From assembly GCF_011392115.1 (NCBI RefSeq), contig NZ_JAAJBT010000004.1, positions 62,001 to 126,000 on the forward strand: a DNA stretch of 64,000 nucleotides. Direction: 5' to 3'. Of the stretch, positions 45,889 to 54,337 are shown in pieces. The notes under the pieces are model-generated. The model did not search any database. It was not told where the DNA came from and was given only the letters and a program-made list of their open reading frames with translations. The DNA is from Flavobacterium difficile (GTDB lineage Bacteria > Bacteroidota > Bacteroidia > Flavobacteriales > Flavobacteriaceae). How positions within the stretch are numbered: position 1 is the first letter of the stretch; the number at the start of each line of letters is the position of its first letter. Both the position numbers and the translations under genes were made by a program.

Positions 45889-46593
45889 ATGCAATTATTC
45901 TATAATTCTGATATAAAATCTGGTGATAAAACGTTTACTTTTGACAAAGAAGAAAGTAAACATATTATTAAAGTGTTACGCAAGAAAGAAGGTCATAAGA
46001 TTCATATTACTAATGGATTAGGATTTTTATTTGTTTCTGAAATAATTTTAGGATTAGAAAAAAAATGTGAAGTAAAAATCATTGAAGAACAATTTTTTAA
46101 ACCGTCAACTTTTTACACGCACATTGCAGTGGCTCCAACTAAAATGCACGACAGAATGGAATGGTTTTTAGAAAAAGCTACAGAAATTGGAATTCATGAA
46201 ATTACTCCAATCATTTGCGACCATTCTGAACGAAAAATATATAAAATAGACCGAGCAGAGAAAATCATACAATCAGCAACTAAACAATCGAATCAATATT
46301 ATTTGCCTAAAATTAATGAAGCCATAAGTTTCTCAGAATTCATCAAAAAAAATCACGAAGGGCAAAAATTCGTTGCACATTGCGAAGAAACTGATAAAAA
46401 GTCATTCGCCAAAGAAATAGAAAAAAACCAACCCGTAATCATATTAATTGGACCTGAAGGCGATTTTTCAACAAAAGAAATTAATTTAGCTTTAGAAAAT
46501 AATTTTATTCCCGTAACTTTGGGAAATACTAGATTAAGAACGGAAACTGCTGCATTAGTAGCTTGTCATACAATCGTACTAAAAAATGAATAA
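45889..46593 (+). CDS. rsmE: 16S rRNA (uracil(1498)-N3)-methyltransferase
   Basis: 234 residues from the ATG at 45889 (MQLFYNSDIKSGDKTFTFDKEESKHIIKVLRKKEG); an earlier in-frame ATG lies inside tsaD. It is a SPOUT-fold enzyme: AVAPTKMHDRMEWFLEKATEIGI, IILIGPEGDFSTKEI and LGNTRLRTETAALVA form the knot that binds S-adenosylmethionine. It modifies U1498 in the small-subunit decoding region. It overlaps the DUF4159 gene by 8 bases. Confidence 0.95.
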   Translation: MQLFYNSDIKSGDKTFTFDKEESKHIIKVLRKKEGHKIHITNGLGFLFVSEIILGLEKKCEVKIIEEQFFKPSTFYTHIAVAPTKMHDRMEWFLEKATEIGIHEITPIICDHSERKIYKIDRAEKIIQSATKQSNQYYLPKINEAISFSEFIKKNHEGQKFVAHCEETDKKSFAKEIEKNQPVIILIGPEGDFSTKEINLALENNFIPVTLGNTRLRTETAALVACHTIVLKNE

Positions 46594-47227
46594 ATTTATA
46601 GCTTTTGGAATTGTATTAATTTGGAACTTGGGATTTTCTCAAGAAATTGCTGTTTTAAAATATTCTGGCGGTGGCGACTGGTATGCCAATCCGACTTCTT
46701 TACCTAATTTGGTGAAGTTTTGCAATCAGAATATCAATACAAAATTAAATACTAAGGTTAATTCTGTAGATGTAGGTAGCGCCGAATTGTTCTTATATCC
46801 GTTCATTCATATGACAGGTCACGGAAATGTTGTTTTTAGTAATAATGATGTTCAAAATCTTAGAAATTACTTAAATTCTGGTGGATTCTTACACATTGAT
46901 GATAATTATGGAATGGATGAATATGTTAGAAAAGAAATTAAAAAATTATATCCAGATAACCCACTTATAGAAATTCCAAAAACACATCCTATTTTTCAAG
47001 CTCCGTATTCTTTTCCTAACGGATTACCTAAAATCCATGAACACGATAACAAACAACCCATGGCTTATGGAATTTTTATCGAAAACAGATTGGCACTTTT
47101 GTATACATTTGAATGTGATTTAGGTGACGGTTGGGAAAGCCAAGAAGTACACAACGATCCAGCAATTGTTAGAGAAAAAGCCTTAAAAATGGGTGCGAAC
47201 ATCTTAAACTATGTGTTTTCTAATTAA
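46586..47227 (+). CDS. DUF4159 domain exported protein
   Basis: 213 residues with a signal peptide (to about FSQ, residue 19). The DUF4159 pattern is clear: LKYSGGGDWYANPTSLPNL, HMTGHGNVVFSN, LNSGGFLHIDDNYGMDEYV and HPIFQAPYSFPNGLPKIHEHD. The fold is related to class I glutamine-amidotransferase-like domains, but no Cys nucleophile is visible. The function is unknown. It starts inside the rsmE stop region, so it is translationally coupled to it. Confidence 0.88.
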   Translation: MNKFIAFGIVLIWNLGFSQEIAVLKYSGGGDWYANPTSLPNLVKFCNQNINTKLNTKVNSVDVGSAELFLYPFIHMTGHGNVVFSNNDVQNLRNYLNSGGFLHIDDNYGMDEYVRKEIKKLYPDNPLIEIPKTHPIFQAPYSFPNGLPKIHEHDNKQPMAYGIFIENRLALLYTFECDLGDGWESQEVHNDPAIVREKALKMGANILNYVFSN

Positions 47228-47284
47228 TTAAACGTCATTTTCACAATCTTTTCAACAAATTTCTCAATAAAATAAATATTTTTT

Positions 47285-47292
47285 TATATTTG
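47285..47292 (+). promoter_or_regulatory. Candidate -7 element (TATATTTG) for the oxygenase gene
   Basis: TATATTTG matches TAnnTTTG, 53 bases before the ATG at 47346. No TTTG is seen at the usual distance. Confidence 0.45.
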
Positions 47293-47345
47293 TATTAGTA
47301 AGAATTCGGCTCAATATCTGAGTTGAAAACAAATAATTTTTTATA

Positions 47346-48299
47346 ATGCAAAAAATTCCAAGTGTAGACTTACGTGATTTCCTGTCGGATGATCCGGCAC
47401 GTAAACAAAAATTTGTAAATGAAATCGGAAAAGCATACGAAGAAATAGGTTTCGTAGCATTAAAAGGTCATTTTTTAGATGACAATTTGGTTGAAAACTT
47501 GTATAGTGAAGTAAGAAATTTCTTCAATTTACCAGTTGAAACTAAAGAAAAATATGAAATTCCAGGAATTGGAGGACAAAGAGGATATGTTTCTTTTGGT
47601 AAAGAACATGCAAAAGGTCGTTCAGCTGGTGATTTAAAAGAGTTTTGGCATTTCGGACAATATGTCTCAGAAGGTTCAAAATACGCTGGAGAATATCCAG
47701 ACAATGTTACTGTTTCTGAATTACCAACTTTCAACAGTACAGGTAAAGAAGCGTATCAAATGCTTGAAAAAACAGGAGTGTATGTACTACGTGCATTAGC
47801 TTTATTTATCGGATTAGATGAATTTTACTTTGACAAATACATTAAGGATGGAAATAGTATTTTAAGACCTATTCACTACCCACCAATTACAGACGAACCT
47901 AAAGATGGTGCCGTTCGTGCAGCTGCTCATGGCGACATCAACCTAATTACGCTATTAATGGGTGCGCAAGGTAAAGGTTTACAAGTACAAAATCATGATG
48001 GGCAATGGATTGATGCGATGGCAGAACCAGATGAATTAATGATTAATGTAGGAGATATGTTATCTAGACATACTAACAACCGTTTAAAATCTACAATTCA
48101 TCAAGTGGTAAATCCTCCTAGAGAATTATGGGGAACTTCACGTTTTTCTATACCATTCTTCATGCATCCAGTAAGTGATATGAATTTAAATTGCTTACCA
48201 GAATGTATCGATGAAAACAATCCAAAATTATACGAAGACATCACTGCGGGTGAATTCCTTCACGAAAGATTAGTAGAATTAGGATTGATTAAGAAATAA
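47346..48299 (+). CDS. Isopenicillin N synthase-like 2-oxoglutarate/Fe(II) oxygenase
   Basis: 317 residues. The N-terminal DIOX_N part (IPSVDLRDFLSDDPARKQKFVNEIGKAYEEIGFVALKGH) precedes the 2OG-Fe(II) jellyroll. The iron ligands are His195 and Asp197 (AAHGDINLITLL) and His252 (STIHQVV); the Arg-x-Ser for the 2-oxoglutarate carboxylate is Arg266/Ser268 (SRFSIPFF). Substrate unknown; no antibiotic-synthesis genes surround it, so a housekeeping oxidation is more likely. Strong terminator after it. Confidence 0.9.
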   Translation: MQKIPSVDLRDFLSDDPARKQKFVNEIGKAYEEIGFVALKGHFLDDNLVENLYSEVRNFFNLPVETKEKYEIPGIGGQRGYVSFGKEHAKGRSAGDLKEFWHFGQYVSEGSKYAGEYPDNVTVSELPTFNSTGKEAYQMLEKTGVYVLRALALFIGLDEFYFDKYIKDGNSILRPIHYPPITDEPKDGAVRAAAHGDINLITLLMGAQGKGLQVQNHDGQWIDAMAEPDELMINVGDMLSRHTNNRLKSTIHQVVNPPRELWGTSRFSIPFFMHPVSDMNLNCLPECIDENNPKLYEDITAGEFLHERLVELGLIKK

Positions 48300-48326
48300 C
48301 ATTTTATAAAATTCCAAAATAAAATT

Positions 48327-48360
48327 CCAAATTCCAAGTCAAGTTGGGGTTTGGTTTTTT
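48327..48360 (+). terminator. Intrinsic terminator of the oxygenase gene
   Basis: An 11-bp stem CCAAATTCCAA/TTGGGGTTTGG with two U-G pairs, loop GTCAAG, followed by a T-run. Confidence 0.85.
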
Positions 48361-48521
48361 GTTTAAAAGATTAGAACTATACGCCATATTAGAAAGCGGA
48401 TAAAACGGATTTACTTCGTAAAACGCAGATTAAAACAGATTTAAAACTCGGATTTAAGAAATTTGATTAATTTGAGAAATCTTTGATTTGTTTTTATTAA
48501 AAATTTAACGCCATAAACGAA

Positions 48522-48911
48522 ATGAAAAATTTCCCTCATCAAGAATTAACAAAACAAATTATTGGGATTTATTATAATGTTTACAATGAATTAGGTTATG
48601 GATTTCTCGAAAAAGTCTATCATAATGCTATGCTTATTGAACTAAAAAAGAATGGTTTTGAGATTGAAAACAAGAAAAAAATTAATGTTTATTATAAAAA
48701 TGATTTAGTTGGAGCATATGTTCCAGACATTATTGTAAATAATTCTGTAATTATTGAATTAAAAACAGTAGAATATCTTTTGGAAGTTCACGAAAGTCAA
48801 ATTTTAAATTACTTAAAAGCAACTAGTTGTGAAGTCGGAATTCTTCTAAACTTTGGAAAAGATCCGCAATTTATTAGAAAAATATTCACTAATAATTTCA
48901 AAAAAAAATAA
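48522..48911 (+). CDS. GxxExxY protein
   Basis: 129 residues. The family signature is GYGFLEKVYHNAM (Gly-x-x-Glu-x-x-Tyr). The PDIIVNNSVIIELKTVEYL segment has the Asp then Glu-x-Lys order of a PD-(D/E)XK nuclease core. Members are often found in Bacteroidetes as small stand-alone genes; nuclease activity is predicted, not shown. It lies alone between a terminator-bounded oxygenase gene and SUI1. The 160 bases before it carry GCGGATAAAACGGATT-type words but no clear promoter. Confidence 0.85.
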   Translation: MKNFPHQELTKQIIGIYYNVYNELGYGFLEKVYHNAMLIELKKNGFEIENKKKINVYYKNDLVGAYVPDIIVNNSVIIELKTVEYLLEVHESQILNYLKATSCEVGILLNFGKDPQFIRKIFTNNFKKK

Positions 48912-48929
48912 ATTTTAAAATTTTAATAA

Positions 48930-48955
48930 TTTCTCAAATTTCTTTAATCTGTGTT
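48930..48955 (+). repeat. Half REP-like element before the SUI1 gene
   Basis: AATTTCTCAAATTTCTTTAATCTGTGTTT-like sequence (given here in parts: AATTTCTC, then TTTCTTTAATCTGTGTTT) matches the right arm of the palindromes at 3912-3965 and 61584-61633. The left arm is missing. Confidence 0.5.
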
Positions 48956-48970
48956 TAAAAATTAAAAAAA

Positions 48971-49303
48971 ATGGATTTACAAGACCAATTAAAAAACCTT
49001 TTCCCCGACCATGTTCCTTCAAACGAACCCGAAGAAATTGAAGAAGTAGCACACGAATTATACGTTCAAAAAGAACCTATGATTTGCAAATACGAAAAAA
49101 GAAAAGGAAAAGCCACAACTATCATAGAAGGCTATGAAGGAACTGACGAAGACTTTAAAATTCTTGCCAAAGAAATCAAAACCAAATTGAGTGTTGGTGG
49201 TAGTTTTAAAGACGGAGCTATTATTCTTCAAGGAGATTATAGAGATAAAATAATGAAAATACTTCAAGACAAAGGTTTCAAAACCAAACGAGTTGGAGGA
49301 TAA
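48971..49303 (+). CDS. SUI1/eIF1-like translation factor
   Basis: 110 residues. The C-terminal SUI1 domain is clear: KRKGKATTIIEGYEGTDEDFKILAKEIKTKLSVGGSFKDGAIILQGDY and a final KGFKTKRVGG. Bacterial homologues (YciH) affect initiation-codon choice, related to eukaryotic eIF1. The acidic N-terminus (NEPEEIEEVAHELY) is typical of Bacteroidetes members. It probably has its own short transcript; a TTCAGT-type array follows its stop. Confidence 0.93.
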   Translation: MDLQDQLKNLFPDHVPSNEPEEIEEVAHELYVQKEPMICKYEKRKGKATTIIEGYEGTDEDFKILAKEIKTKLSVGGSFKDGAIILQGDYRDKIMKILQDKGFKTKRVGG

Positions 49304-49340
49304 AAGAGTATTCAGTGAACTGTTTTCAGTGTTCAATAAA
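49304..49340 (+). repeat. TTCAGT words directly after the SUI1 stop
   Basis: Two TTCAGTG-type words (TATTCAGTGAACTG and TTTTCAGTGTTCAA) begin within 10 bases of the stop codon in sense orientation, resembling the array after the thioesterase gene (60360-60438) and the hisB-hisH gap. Confidence 0.5.
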
Positions 49341-49407
49341 AAATAATAAAACATAATAGCGAACTTGGCGTAAAAACTTTGCGCTCTTTGCAGTTAAAAA
49401 AATAATC

Positions 49408-50274
49408 ATGATAAAATCATCAGAATTAATCTTAAATCCAGACGGAAGTGTCTATCACTTAAATCTAAAACCTGAAAATATCGCTCACGATATCATTTTT
49501 GTGGGTGATCAGGAACGTGTATCTAAAATCACACAACATTTCGACAGTATTGAATTTTCGACTCAAAAAAGAGAATTCAAAACCGAAACTGGAATGTATA
49601 AAGGAAAACGTTTAACGGTTCAATCAACAGGAATTGGCCCTGATAATATTGACATCGTTTTCAATGAATTAGATGCTTTAGTTAATGTTGATCTAAACAC
49701 TAGAGAAATCAATGAAAATCACACGGCTTTAAATATTGTTCGTATTGGAACTTCAGGTTCTTTACAAGCTGATATTCCAGTAGATAGTTGGGTAATGAGC
49801 AAATATGCGATTGGTTTAGACAACATGCTTCGCTCCTATTTAATCGAAGCACATTCTGTTGCAGAACTAGAAGATGCTTTTATCGCTCAAACCAATTGGG
49901 ATGTAAGAAAAGGACGCCCAACGGTTGTGCCATGTGCAGAAGCATTAGAAAATAAAATCTTCTCAGATAAATTTCACAAAGGTTTTACAGGAACGGCTGG
50001 TGGATTTTATGGTCCTCAAGGTCGTGTGGTTCGTTTAAACATTCAAGATCCACAATTAAATAGCAAAATGGATGCATTCAATTACAACGGAACACGTATG
50101 ACAAATTTAGAAATGGAAACATCTGCTATTTATGGTTTAGGGAAATTACTAGGTCATAACTGTTTGTCTTTAAACGCAATTATTGCAAACAGAGCAGTTG
50201 GTGAATTTAGTTCGAATCCAGAAAAAACAGTTAACGAATTGATTGCTTACACACTTGATAAATTGGTTGGATAA
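49408..50274 (+). CDS. Nucleoside phosphorylase family protein
   Basis: 288 residues. The phosphorylase superfamily fold of the uridine/purine nucleoside phosphorylase type shows in IIFVGDQERVSKITQHF, LTVQSTGIGPDNIDIVFNEL, IVRIGTSGSLQADIPVDSWV and NLEMETSAIYGLGKLLGH (the MEx-type sugar-binding site). Uridine or a related nucleoside is a good guess because of the overall pattern. A word of the CTTTGCG type precedes the start, and the gene is followed by the 83-85 bp array. Confidence 0.85.
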   Translation: MIKSSELILNPDGSVYHLNLKPENIAHDIIFVGDQERVSKITQHFDSIEFSTQKREFKTETGMYKGKRLTVQSTGIGPDNIDIVFNELDALVNVDLNTREINENHTALNIVRIGTSGSLQADIPVDSWVMSKYAIGLDNMLRSYLIEAHSVAELEDAFIAQTNWDVRKGRPTVVPCAEALENKIFSDKFHKGFTGTAGGFYGPQGRVVRLNIQDPQLNSKMDAFNYNGTRMTNLEMETSAIYGLGKLLGHNCLSLNAIIANRAVGEFSSNPEKTVNELIAYTLDKLVG

Positions 50275-50280
50275 AATTGG

Positions 50281-50679
50281 TACACAGATTAAAGAAATTA
50301 TATTAATTATTAAAATTTCTCAAATCTTTGTTTAAAATATAATTATGAAATTTCGCTTTGCCAACAACACGGATTAAAGAAATTATACTAATTTTTAAAG
50401 TTTCTCAAATCTGTGTTTAAAAAAAATATGAAATTTAGCTTTGCCAACAACACGGATTAAAGAAATTATACTAATTTTTAAAATTTCTCAAATCTGTGTT
50501 TAAAAAAAATATGAAATTTCGCTTTGCCAACAACACGGATTAAAGAAATTATACTAATTTTTTAAAATTTCTCAAATCTGTGTTTAAAAAAAATATGAAA
50601 TTTAGCTTTGCCAACAACACGGATTAAAGAAATTATACTAATTTTTAAAATTTCTCAAATCTGTGTTTAAATATAAAAT
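50281..50679 (+). repeat. 83-85 bp tandem array of hairpin-forming units
   Basis: It fills the 405-base gap between the phosphorylase and GNAT genes. A diverged partial copy (50281-50344) is followed by four near-identical units starting at 50345, 50428, 50511 and 50595 (lengths 83, 83, 84, 85). Each holds AACACGGATTAAAGAAATT and AATTTCTCAAATCTGTGTT, an imperfect palindrome of the same family as 3912-3965 and 61584-61633. Each unit also starts with a 10-codon frame MKF(R/S)FANNTD, in which R and S alternate, suggesting duplication of a two-unit block. The last unit ends at the GNAT start codon. Confidence 0.95.
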
Positions 50680-51231
50680 ATGAATTTAACCATTGAAACA
50701 CCACGACTCATCCTTCGTCCATTTGAAAAATCAGATGCAGAAGAATTATTTGATATGGACAAAAACCCTAATGTTCATAAATACTTGTGGTTAAAGCCTG
50801 TTAAACATATTGACGAAGTATACGCCTACATCGAAATGGTTCAAAAACAATATGAAGAAAGAGGAATAGGAAGGTTTTCAACCATTTTAAAAGAGACTGG
50901 TGAATTAATTGGTTGGACAGGAATTAAATTTGTAAATGATCATATAGAAAATGGGAATACTAATTTTTATGATTATGGGTATCGATTAAATGAAAAATTC
51001 TGGAATAAAGGGTATGCATCTGAAGCGACTAAAGCCTGGTTAGAGTATGGTTTCAATGAAATGAAAATTGAAACCATGAACGCCTACACACATGCCAAAA
51101 ATGGTGCTTCTAATCATATTCTAGAAAAACACGGCATGCAATTTATGGAAGAATATCCAGATGAAAACGGAATCAATTGGAAATGGTGGCAGTTGGAAAA
51201 TAAGATGTATGAAACCAGAAAATCAATGTAA
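50680..51231 (+). CDS. GNAT-family N-acetyltransferase
   Basis: 183 residues of the RimJ/RimL type: TPRLILRPFEKSDAEELFDMD at the N-terminus, IGWTGIKFV, then YGYRLNEKFWNKGYASEATKAWLEYGF (acetyl-CoA loop and helix) and AYTHAKNGASNHILEKHGMQF. The substrate is not predictable; RimJ/RimL relatives acetylate ribosomal proteins or small molecules. The ATG is the last element of the tandem array, so expansion of the array alters its 5' leader. Confidence 0.92.
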   Translation: MNLTIETPRLILRPFEKSDAEELFDMDKNPNVHKYLWLKPVKHIDEVYAYIEMVQKQYEERGIGRFSTILKETGELIGWTGIKFVNDHIENGNTNFYDYGYRLNEKFWNKGYASEATKAWLEYGFNEMKIETMNAYTHAKNGASNHILEKHGMQFMEEYPDENGINWKWWQLENKMYETRKSM

Positions 51232-51280
51232 TTTTCACAAAACCATTTAACCTTTTAAACTTCTAAACTCAAAACTAAAA

Positions 51281-52132
51281 ATGAAAACAGTAAAAATAGC
51301 AGGCGTTCCAGAACATTTCAATTTGCCTTGGCACATGTGTATTGAAAATGGTGAATTTAATGAAGCTGGAATAGATTTACAGTGGACAGATGTTCCAGAA
51401 GGTACAGGAAAAATGTGTCAAATGCTTCGGGATGGAGCAACAGACATAGCCATAATTTTAACTGAAGGAATCATTAAAGATTTAACCGAAGATTCACACA
51501 GTTCTATTGTGCAAGTTTTTGTTAAATCGCCATTAATTTGGGGCATTCACGTAGATGGAAAAGCCAAATACAATTCTATTTCAGATTTAGAAAATAAGAT
51601 TGCTGCGATTAGTCGCTTCGGTTCTGGTTCTCATTTGATGAGTATTGTAAATGCCGAGAAAAACAATTGGAATATAAACAACATTCAATTCGAAATTGTA
51701 AATAATTTAGATGGCGCAATAACCAGTCTTTCTGAAGGAAAATCAGATTATTTTATGTGGGAAAAATTCACCACAAAACCTTTGGTAGATAATGGAACAT
51801 TTAAACGTGTTGGTGAATGTCCTACTCCTTGGCCTTGTTTTGTAATAGCAGTTCGTAATGAATTTTTAGCTGAAAATGAAAACACCTTAGCACTGATTTT
51901 AGAAATCATCAACACCACAACAGAAGAATTTAAACAAATTCCTAGTATCGATAGAACTTTAGCCACAAGATACCATCAAAAATTAGAAGATATTCAACAA
52001 TGGTTATCACAAACGCAATGGAGTCAGAATAATTTAGACGAAAAAACATTCGATAAAGTACAAAATAAACTTTCAGAATTAGCTATTATTTCAAAAAAAG
52101 CGGCTTTTACTCAAATCGTAAAAAAAATATAA
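51281..52132 (+). CDS. Cytosolic substrate-binding-protein-like protein (NMT1/THI5 type)
   Basis: 283 residues without signal peptide. KIAGVPEHFNLPWHMCIENGEFNEAGIDLQWTDVP and GSGSHLMSIVNAEKNN followed by YFMWEKFTTKPLVD and GECPTPWPCFVIAVRNEFL resemble the periplasmic-binding-protein type 2 fold of the nitrate/sulfonate/THI5 group. With no export signal, no lipobox and no ABC permease or ATPase nearby, transport is unlikely; THI5-like synthesis or sensing is possible. It follows the GNAT gene by 49 bases. Confidence 0.72.
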   Translation: MKTVKIAGVPEHFNLPWHMCIENGEFNEAGIDLQWTDVPEGTGKMCQMLRDGATDIAIILTEGIIKDLTEDSHSSIVQVFVKSPLIWGIHVDGKAKYNSISDLENKIAAISRFGSGSHLMSIVNAEKNNWNINNIQFEIVNNLDGAITSLSEGKSDYFMWEKFTTKPLVDNGTFKRVGECPTPWPCFVIAVRNEFLAENENTLALILEIINTTTEEFKQIPSIDRTLATRYHQKLEDIQQWLSQTQWSQNNLDEKTFDKVQNKLSELAIISKKAAFTQIVKKI

Positions 52133-52169
52133 AAAACTATTCCAATTAAGTTCTAGCGAAAATTTTAAC

Positions 52170-52177
52170 TACTTTTG
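52170..52177 (+). promoter_or_regulatory. Candidate -7 element (TACTTTTG) for the transglutaminase gene
   Basis: TACTTTTG fits TAnnTTTG, 34 bases before the ATG; no -33 element is evident. Confidence 0.4.
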
Positions 52178-52211
52178 AATTCAATTAAAAATCGAGTTCC
52201 CGTTATAAAAA

Positions 52212-53147
52212 ATGACATTTTCTCTGAAAACTTTTTTCGATAGATTTTCGCTTTGGCTGATTAAAAACAAGCTCAGAGAACATGCCAGTATTTTAATTTT
52301 AGCATTTTTAGTTTGCATTCCTATTTTTATATATTTTAGAAAAAATATTTTTTACTTCGATGCAAAAGTGCCTATTGATAAAATACTTATTTTCTTAGGA
52401 TTGTTAATTTTATTTTTTTTTGTTATCAAATTATTCAGAAAAAAATTAGCTTATTGCATTTCACTTTATGTTTTAGTATTCGTGATGGTTTCAATACAAG
52501 GAAATTACAATTTCTTTCAAGTCTTCAATGCTTATAAAATCATTTTTTTAAGTGACCAAATGCAACAAGAAGAGGCGCTGTTGGAACAAAAAACATTAAA
52601 ACCTTTTCCAAACAAAACAAGAGTTTATGAAAGTGTAGATTTTTTAAATTCTAAAGTTAGAAACTTTGCTTTATATGCTGTAAATAAGCATTTTACGAAA
52701 ACCCCTAATTATGTATTGAATAGAAAATTTATACAATATTTTGCTGTTTTTAAAGAAATTAATGCCCGATGGAATTATGTAAATGATCCGAAAGGACAAG
52801 AATATTTCGCAAGTGGAAGTGAAAGTTTACTATATTTTTCAGGCGATTGCGATGATCATGCCATTTTAATGTGCGCAGCAATAAAATCTATTGGTGGAAG
52901 TATGCGATTAATTCACACTGGAAAACACATGTATCCAGAATTATTAATTGGAAAAGAAAAAGACTTAGAAATTGCAACCTATCTAATTAGCAGTGAGTTA
53001 TTTATTAAAGAATCCAAAAATAAAACCATCTACTTTCATCGAGATGAAAATGGAAAAATTTGGCTGAATTTAGATTATACAGCTCGTTATCCTGGTGGTC
53101 CATTTTTAGGTGAAGAAGTTCTAAGTATATTAGATTTACAAAAATAA
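52212..53147 (+). CDS. Membrane protein with transglutaminase-like domain
   Basis: 311 residues. Three N-terminal hydrophobic helices (about residues 26-45, 57-78 and 82-100) precede a transglutaminase-like cysteine protease-fold domain. The Cys is in SGDCDDHAILMCAAIKSIGG and the His in TGKHMYPELLI, with a final Asp in LDYTARYPGG. Such domains often act as peptidases or inactive binding modules. Neighbours: an outer-membrane barrel and a lipoprotein follow, probably a small envelope group. Confidence 0.83.
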   Translation: MTFSLKTFFDRFSLWLIKNKLREHASILILAFLVCIPIFIYFRKNIFYFDAKVPIDKILIFLGLLILFFFVIKLFRKKLAYCISLYVLVFVMVSIQGNYNFFQVFNAYKIIFLSDQMQQEEALLEQKTLKPFPNKTRVYESVDFLNSKVRNFALYAVNKHFTKTPNYVLNRKFIQYFAVFKEINARWNYVNDPKGQEYFASGSESLLYFSGDCDDHAILMCAAIKSIGGSMRLIHTGKHMYPELLIGKEKDLEIATYLISSELFIKESKNKTIYFHRDENGKIWLNLDYTARYPGGPFLGEEVLSILDLQK

Positions 53148-53202
53148 TTATTTCTTAACGCAACTTTTTTAATACTTTAGCATCTACTTAAAAACCATTC
53201 AT

Positions 53203-53772
53203 ATGAAATATATAAAATGTATCATTCTTTTGTTTTCATTGCAAACTTTTAGTCAAAATTCCACAAACGATTCCATCATCGAAAACAAAAAACATGAGAT
53301 TAAATTTACTCCTATCGCCTTATTATCAGCTAATACTATTTTTTTAGGTTATGAACATTTTTTAAACAAAGATTTCTCTGTAGGTTTGCAAACTCGCTTC
53401 AACTTAAATAAAAACTCATTTGAATATATTATTTATGATGATAAGTCAATTATTACTGAAGTAAGTCCATTTATACGATATTCTCTTTCAAAAAAACAAA
53501 ACTCATTTTTTTATTTAGAAAGTTATTTAAATTTTAACAGCGGTGAAATTCGAACTTATGAAAGATTAAATGATGAGTTTGGAAATGGATATTACACCAA
53601 AACTTTAAAAAATTATGCTGATCTTGGCTTGGGTTTTGGAACAGGCTATAAATTTTACATTAAAAAAACCATCGGAATCGATTTTAATTTGGGCTTAAGT
53701 AGAAACTTTTTTAATGAAGATAGTATCGATGTGATTCCAAAAGGAAATATTTTATTTAGTTATAGATTTTAA
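53203..53772 (+). CDS. Outer-membrane beta-barrel protein, hypothetical
   Basis: 189 residues: signal peptide (MKYIKCIILLFSLQTFSQ), then alternating aromatic and polar strands (FLGYEHFLNKDFSVGLQTRFNLN, SPFIRYSLSKKQNSFFYLESYLNF, LGLGFGTGYKFYIKKTIGIDFNLGLSRNFF) and a C-terminal strand ending in Phe (NILFSYRF), the usual barrel end. It is about the size for eight strands. No family name can be given. Confidence 0.78.
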   Translation: MKYIKCIILLFSLQTFSQNSTNDSIIENKKHEIKFTPIALLSANTIFLGYEHFLNKDFSVGLQTRFNLNKNSFEYIIYDDKSIITEVSPFIRYSLSKKQNSFFYLESYLNFNSGEIRTYERLNDEFGNGYYTKTLKNYADLGLGFGTGYKFYIKKTIGIDFNLGLSRNFFNEDSIDVIPKGNILFSYRF

Positions 53773-53782
53773 TACTTTGAAA

Positions 53783-54337
53783 ATGAAAAAAATACTTGGA
53801 TTTTTATTTTTATTCTGCGGACTTAATGCTTGTACAACAACCGATGAGGACAGTTATACACAAAAAACCATACAATTAAATGTAATTGATTACATTAAAG
53901 TATACACACAGAATAATTTCATGGTTGGTGATAAATTATACATTGAGTCTTTATTCAGTAAATTACAAGATGAACCAGGATTTTCCAATAAATTGGATAT
54001 TTTTAAAACCACTAATTCCAGACAATTTAATTTCTATTTTAATTTAGAAAAAAGAGTTTTCAACGGAAATTGGACCAGCATAAATTTAAATCCCTCAGAT
54101 TTTGAAGCAGGTGGTTTGGGCGCTGTTGCTTATAATACTGCTATTTGCGAATTAAATCCAAACAATACGCAATATGAATTTTATAAAGGAATTATTCTTC
54201 AAGAAGCCGGACAATACAGATTAACTATTCAACCCATAATTTCAAATTTTTATGGAGGAAACAGTACTGTAAATGTAGAAATGTTTACTACTATAGAAAA
54301 TTTAACTGATGTGGTTTATGAGTTTAATGTGAATTAA
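53783..54337 (+). CDS. Hypothetical lipoprotein
   Basis: 184 residues from the ATG at 53783; a TTG two codons earlier is less likely. MKKILGFLFLFCGLNACTTTDEDSY is a clear lipoprotein signal, Cys near residue 17. The mature part is beta-rich (TIQLNVIDYIKVYTQNNF, FNFYFNLEKRVFNGNW, YRLTIQPIISNFYGGNSTVNVEMF). I do not recognise it. It follows the barrel gene by 10 bases, so it is likely a partner lipoprotein. Its TAA abuts the stop of ung on the other strand. Confidence 0.75.
   Translation: MKKILGFLFLFCGLNACTTTDEDSYTQKTIQLNVIDYIKVYTQNNFMVGDKLYIESLFSKLQDEPGFSNKLDIFKTTNSRQFNFYFNLEKRVFNGNWTSINLNPSDFEAGGLGAVAYNTAICELNPNNTQYEFYKGIILQEAGQYRLTIQPIISNFYGGNSTVNVEMFTTIENLTDVVYEFNVN

Noticed and set aside
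50345..50627. Four 10-codon frames MKF(R/S)FANNTD as real genes.
   Set aside because: The peptide follows from the repeat unit; no independent evidence of translation. Kept only as part of the array finding.
50281..50679. CRISPR-like array.
   Set aside because: Units are contiguous and complete with no variable spacers; it is a simple tandem array.
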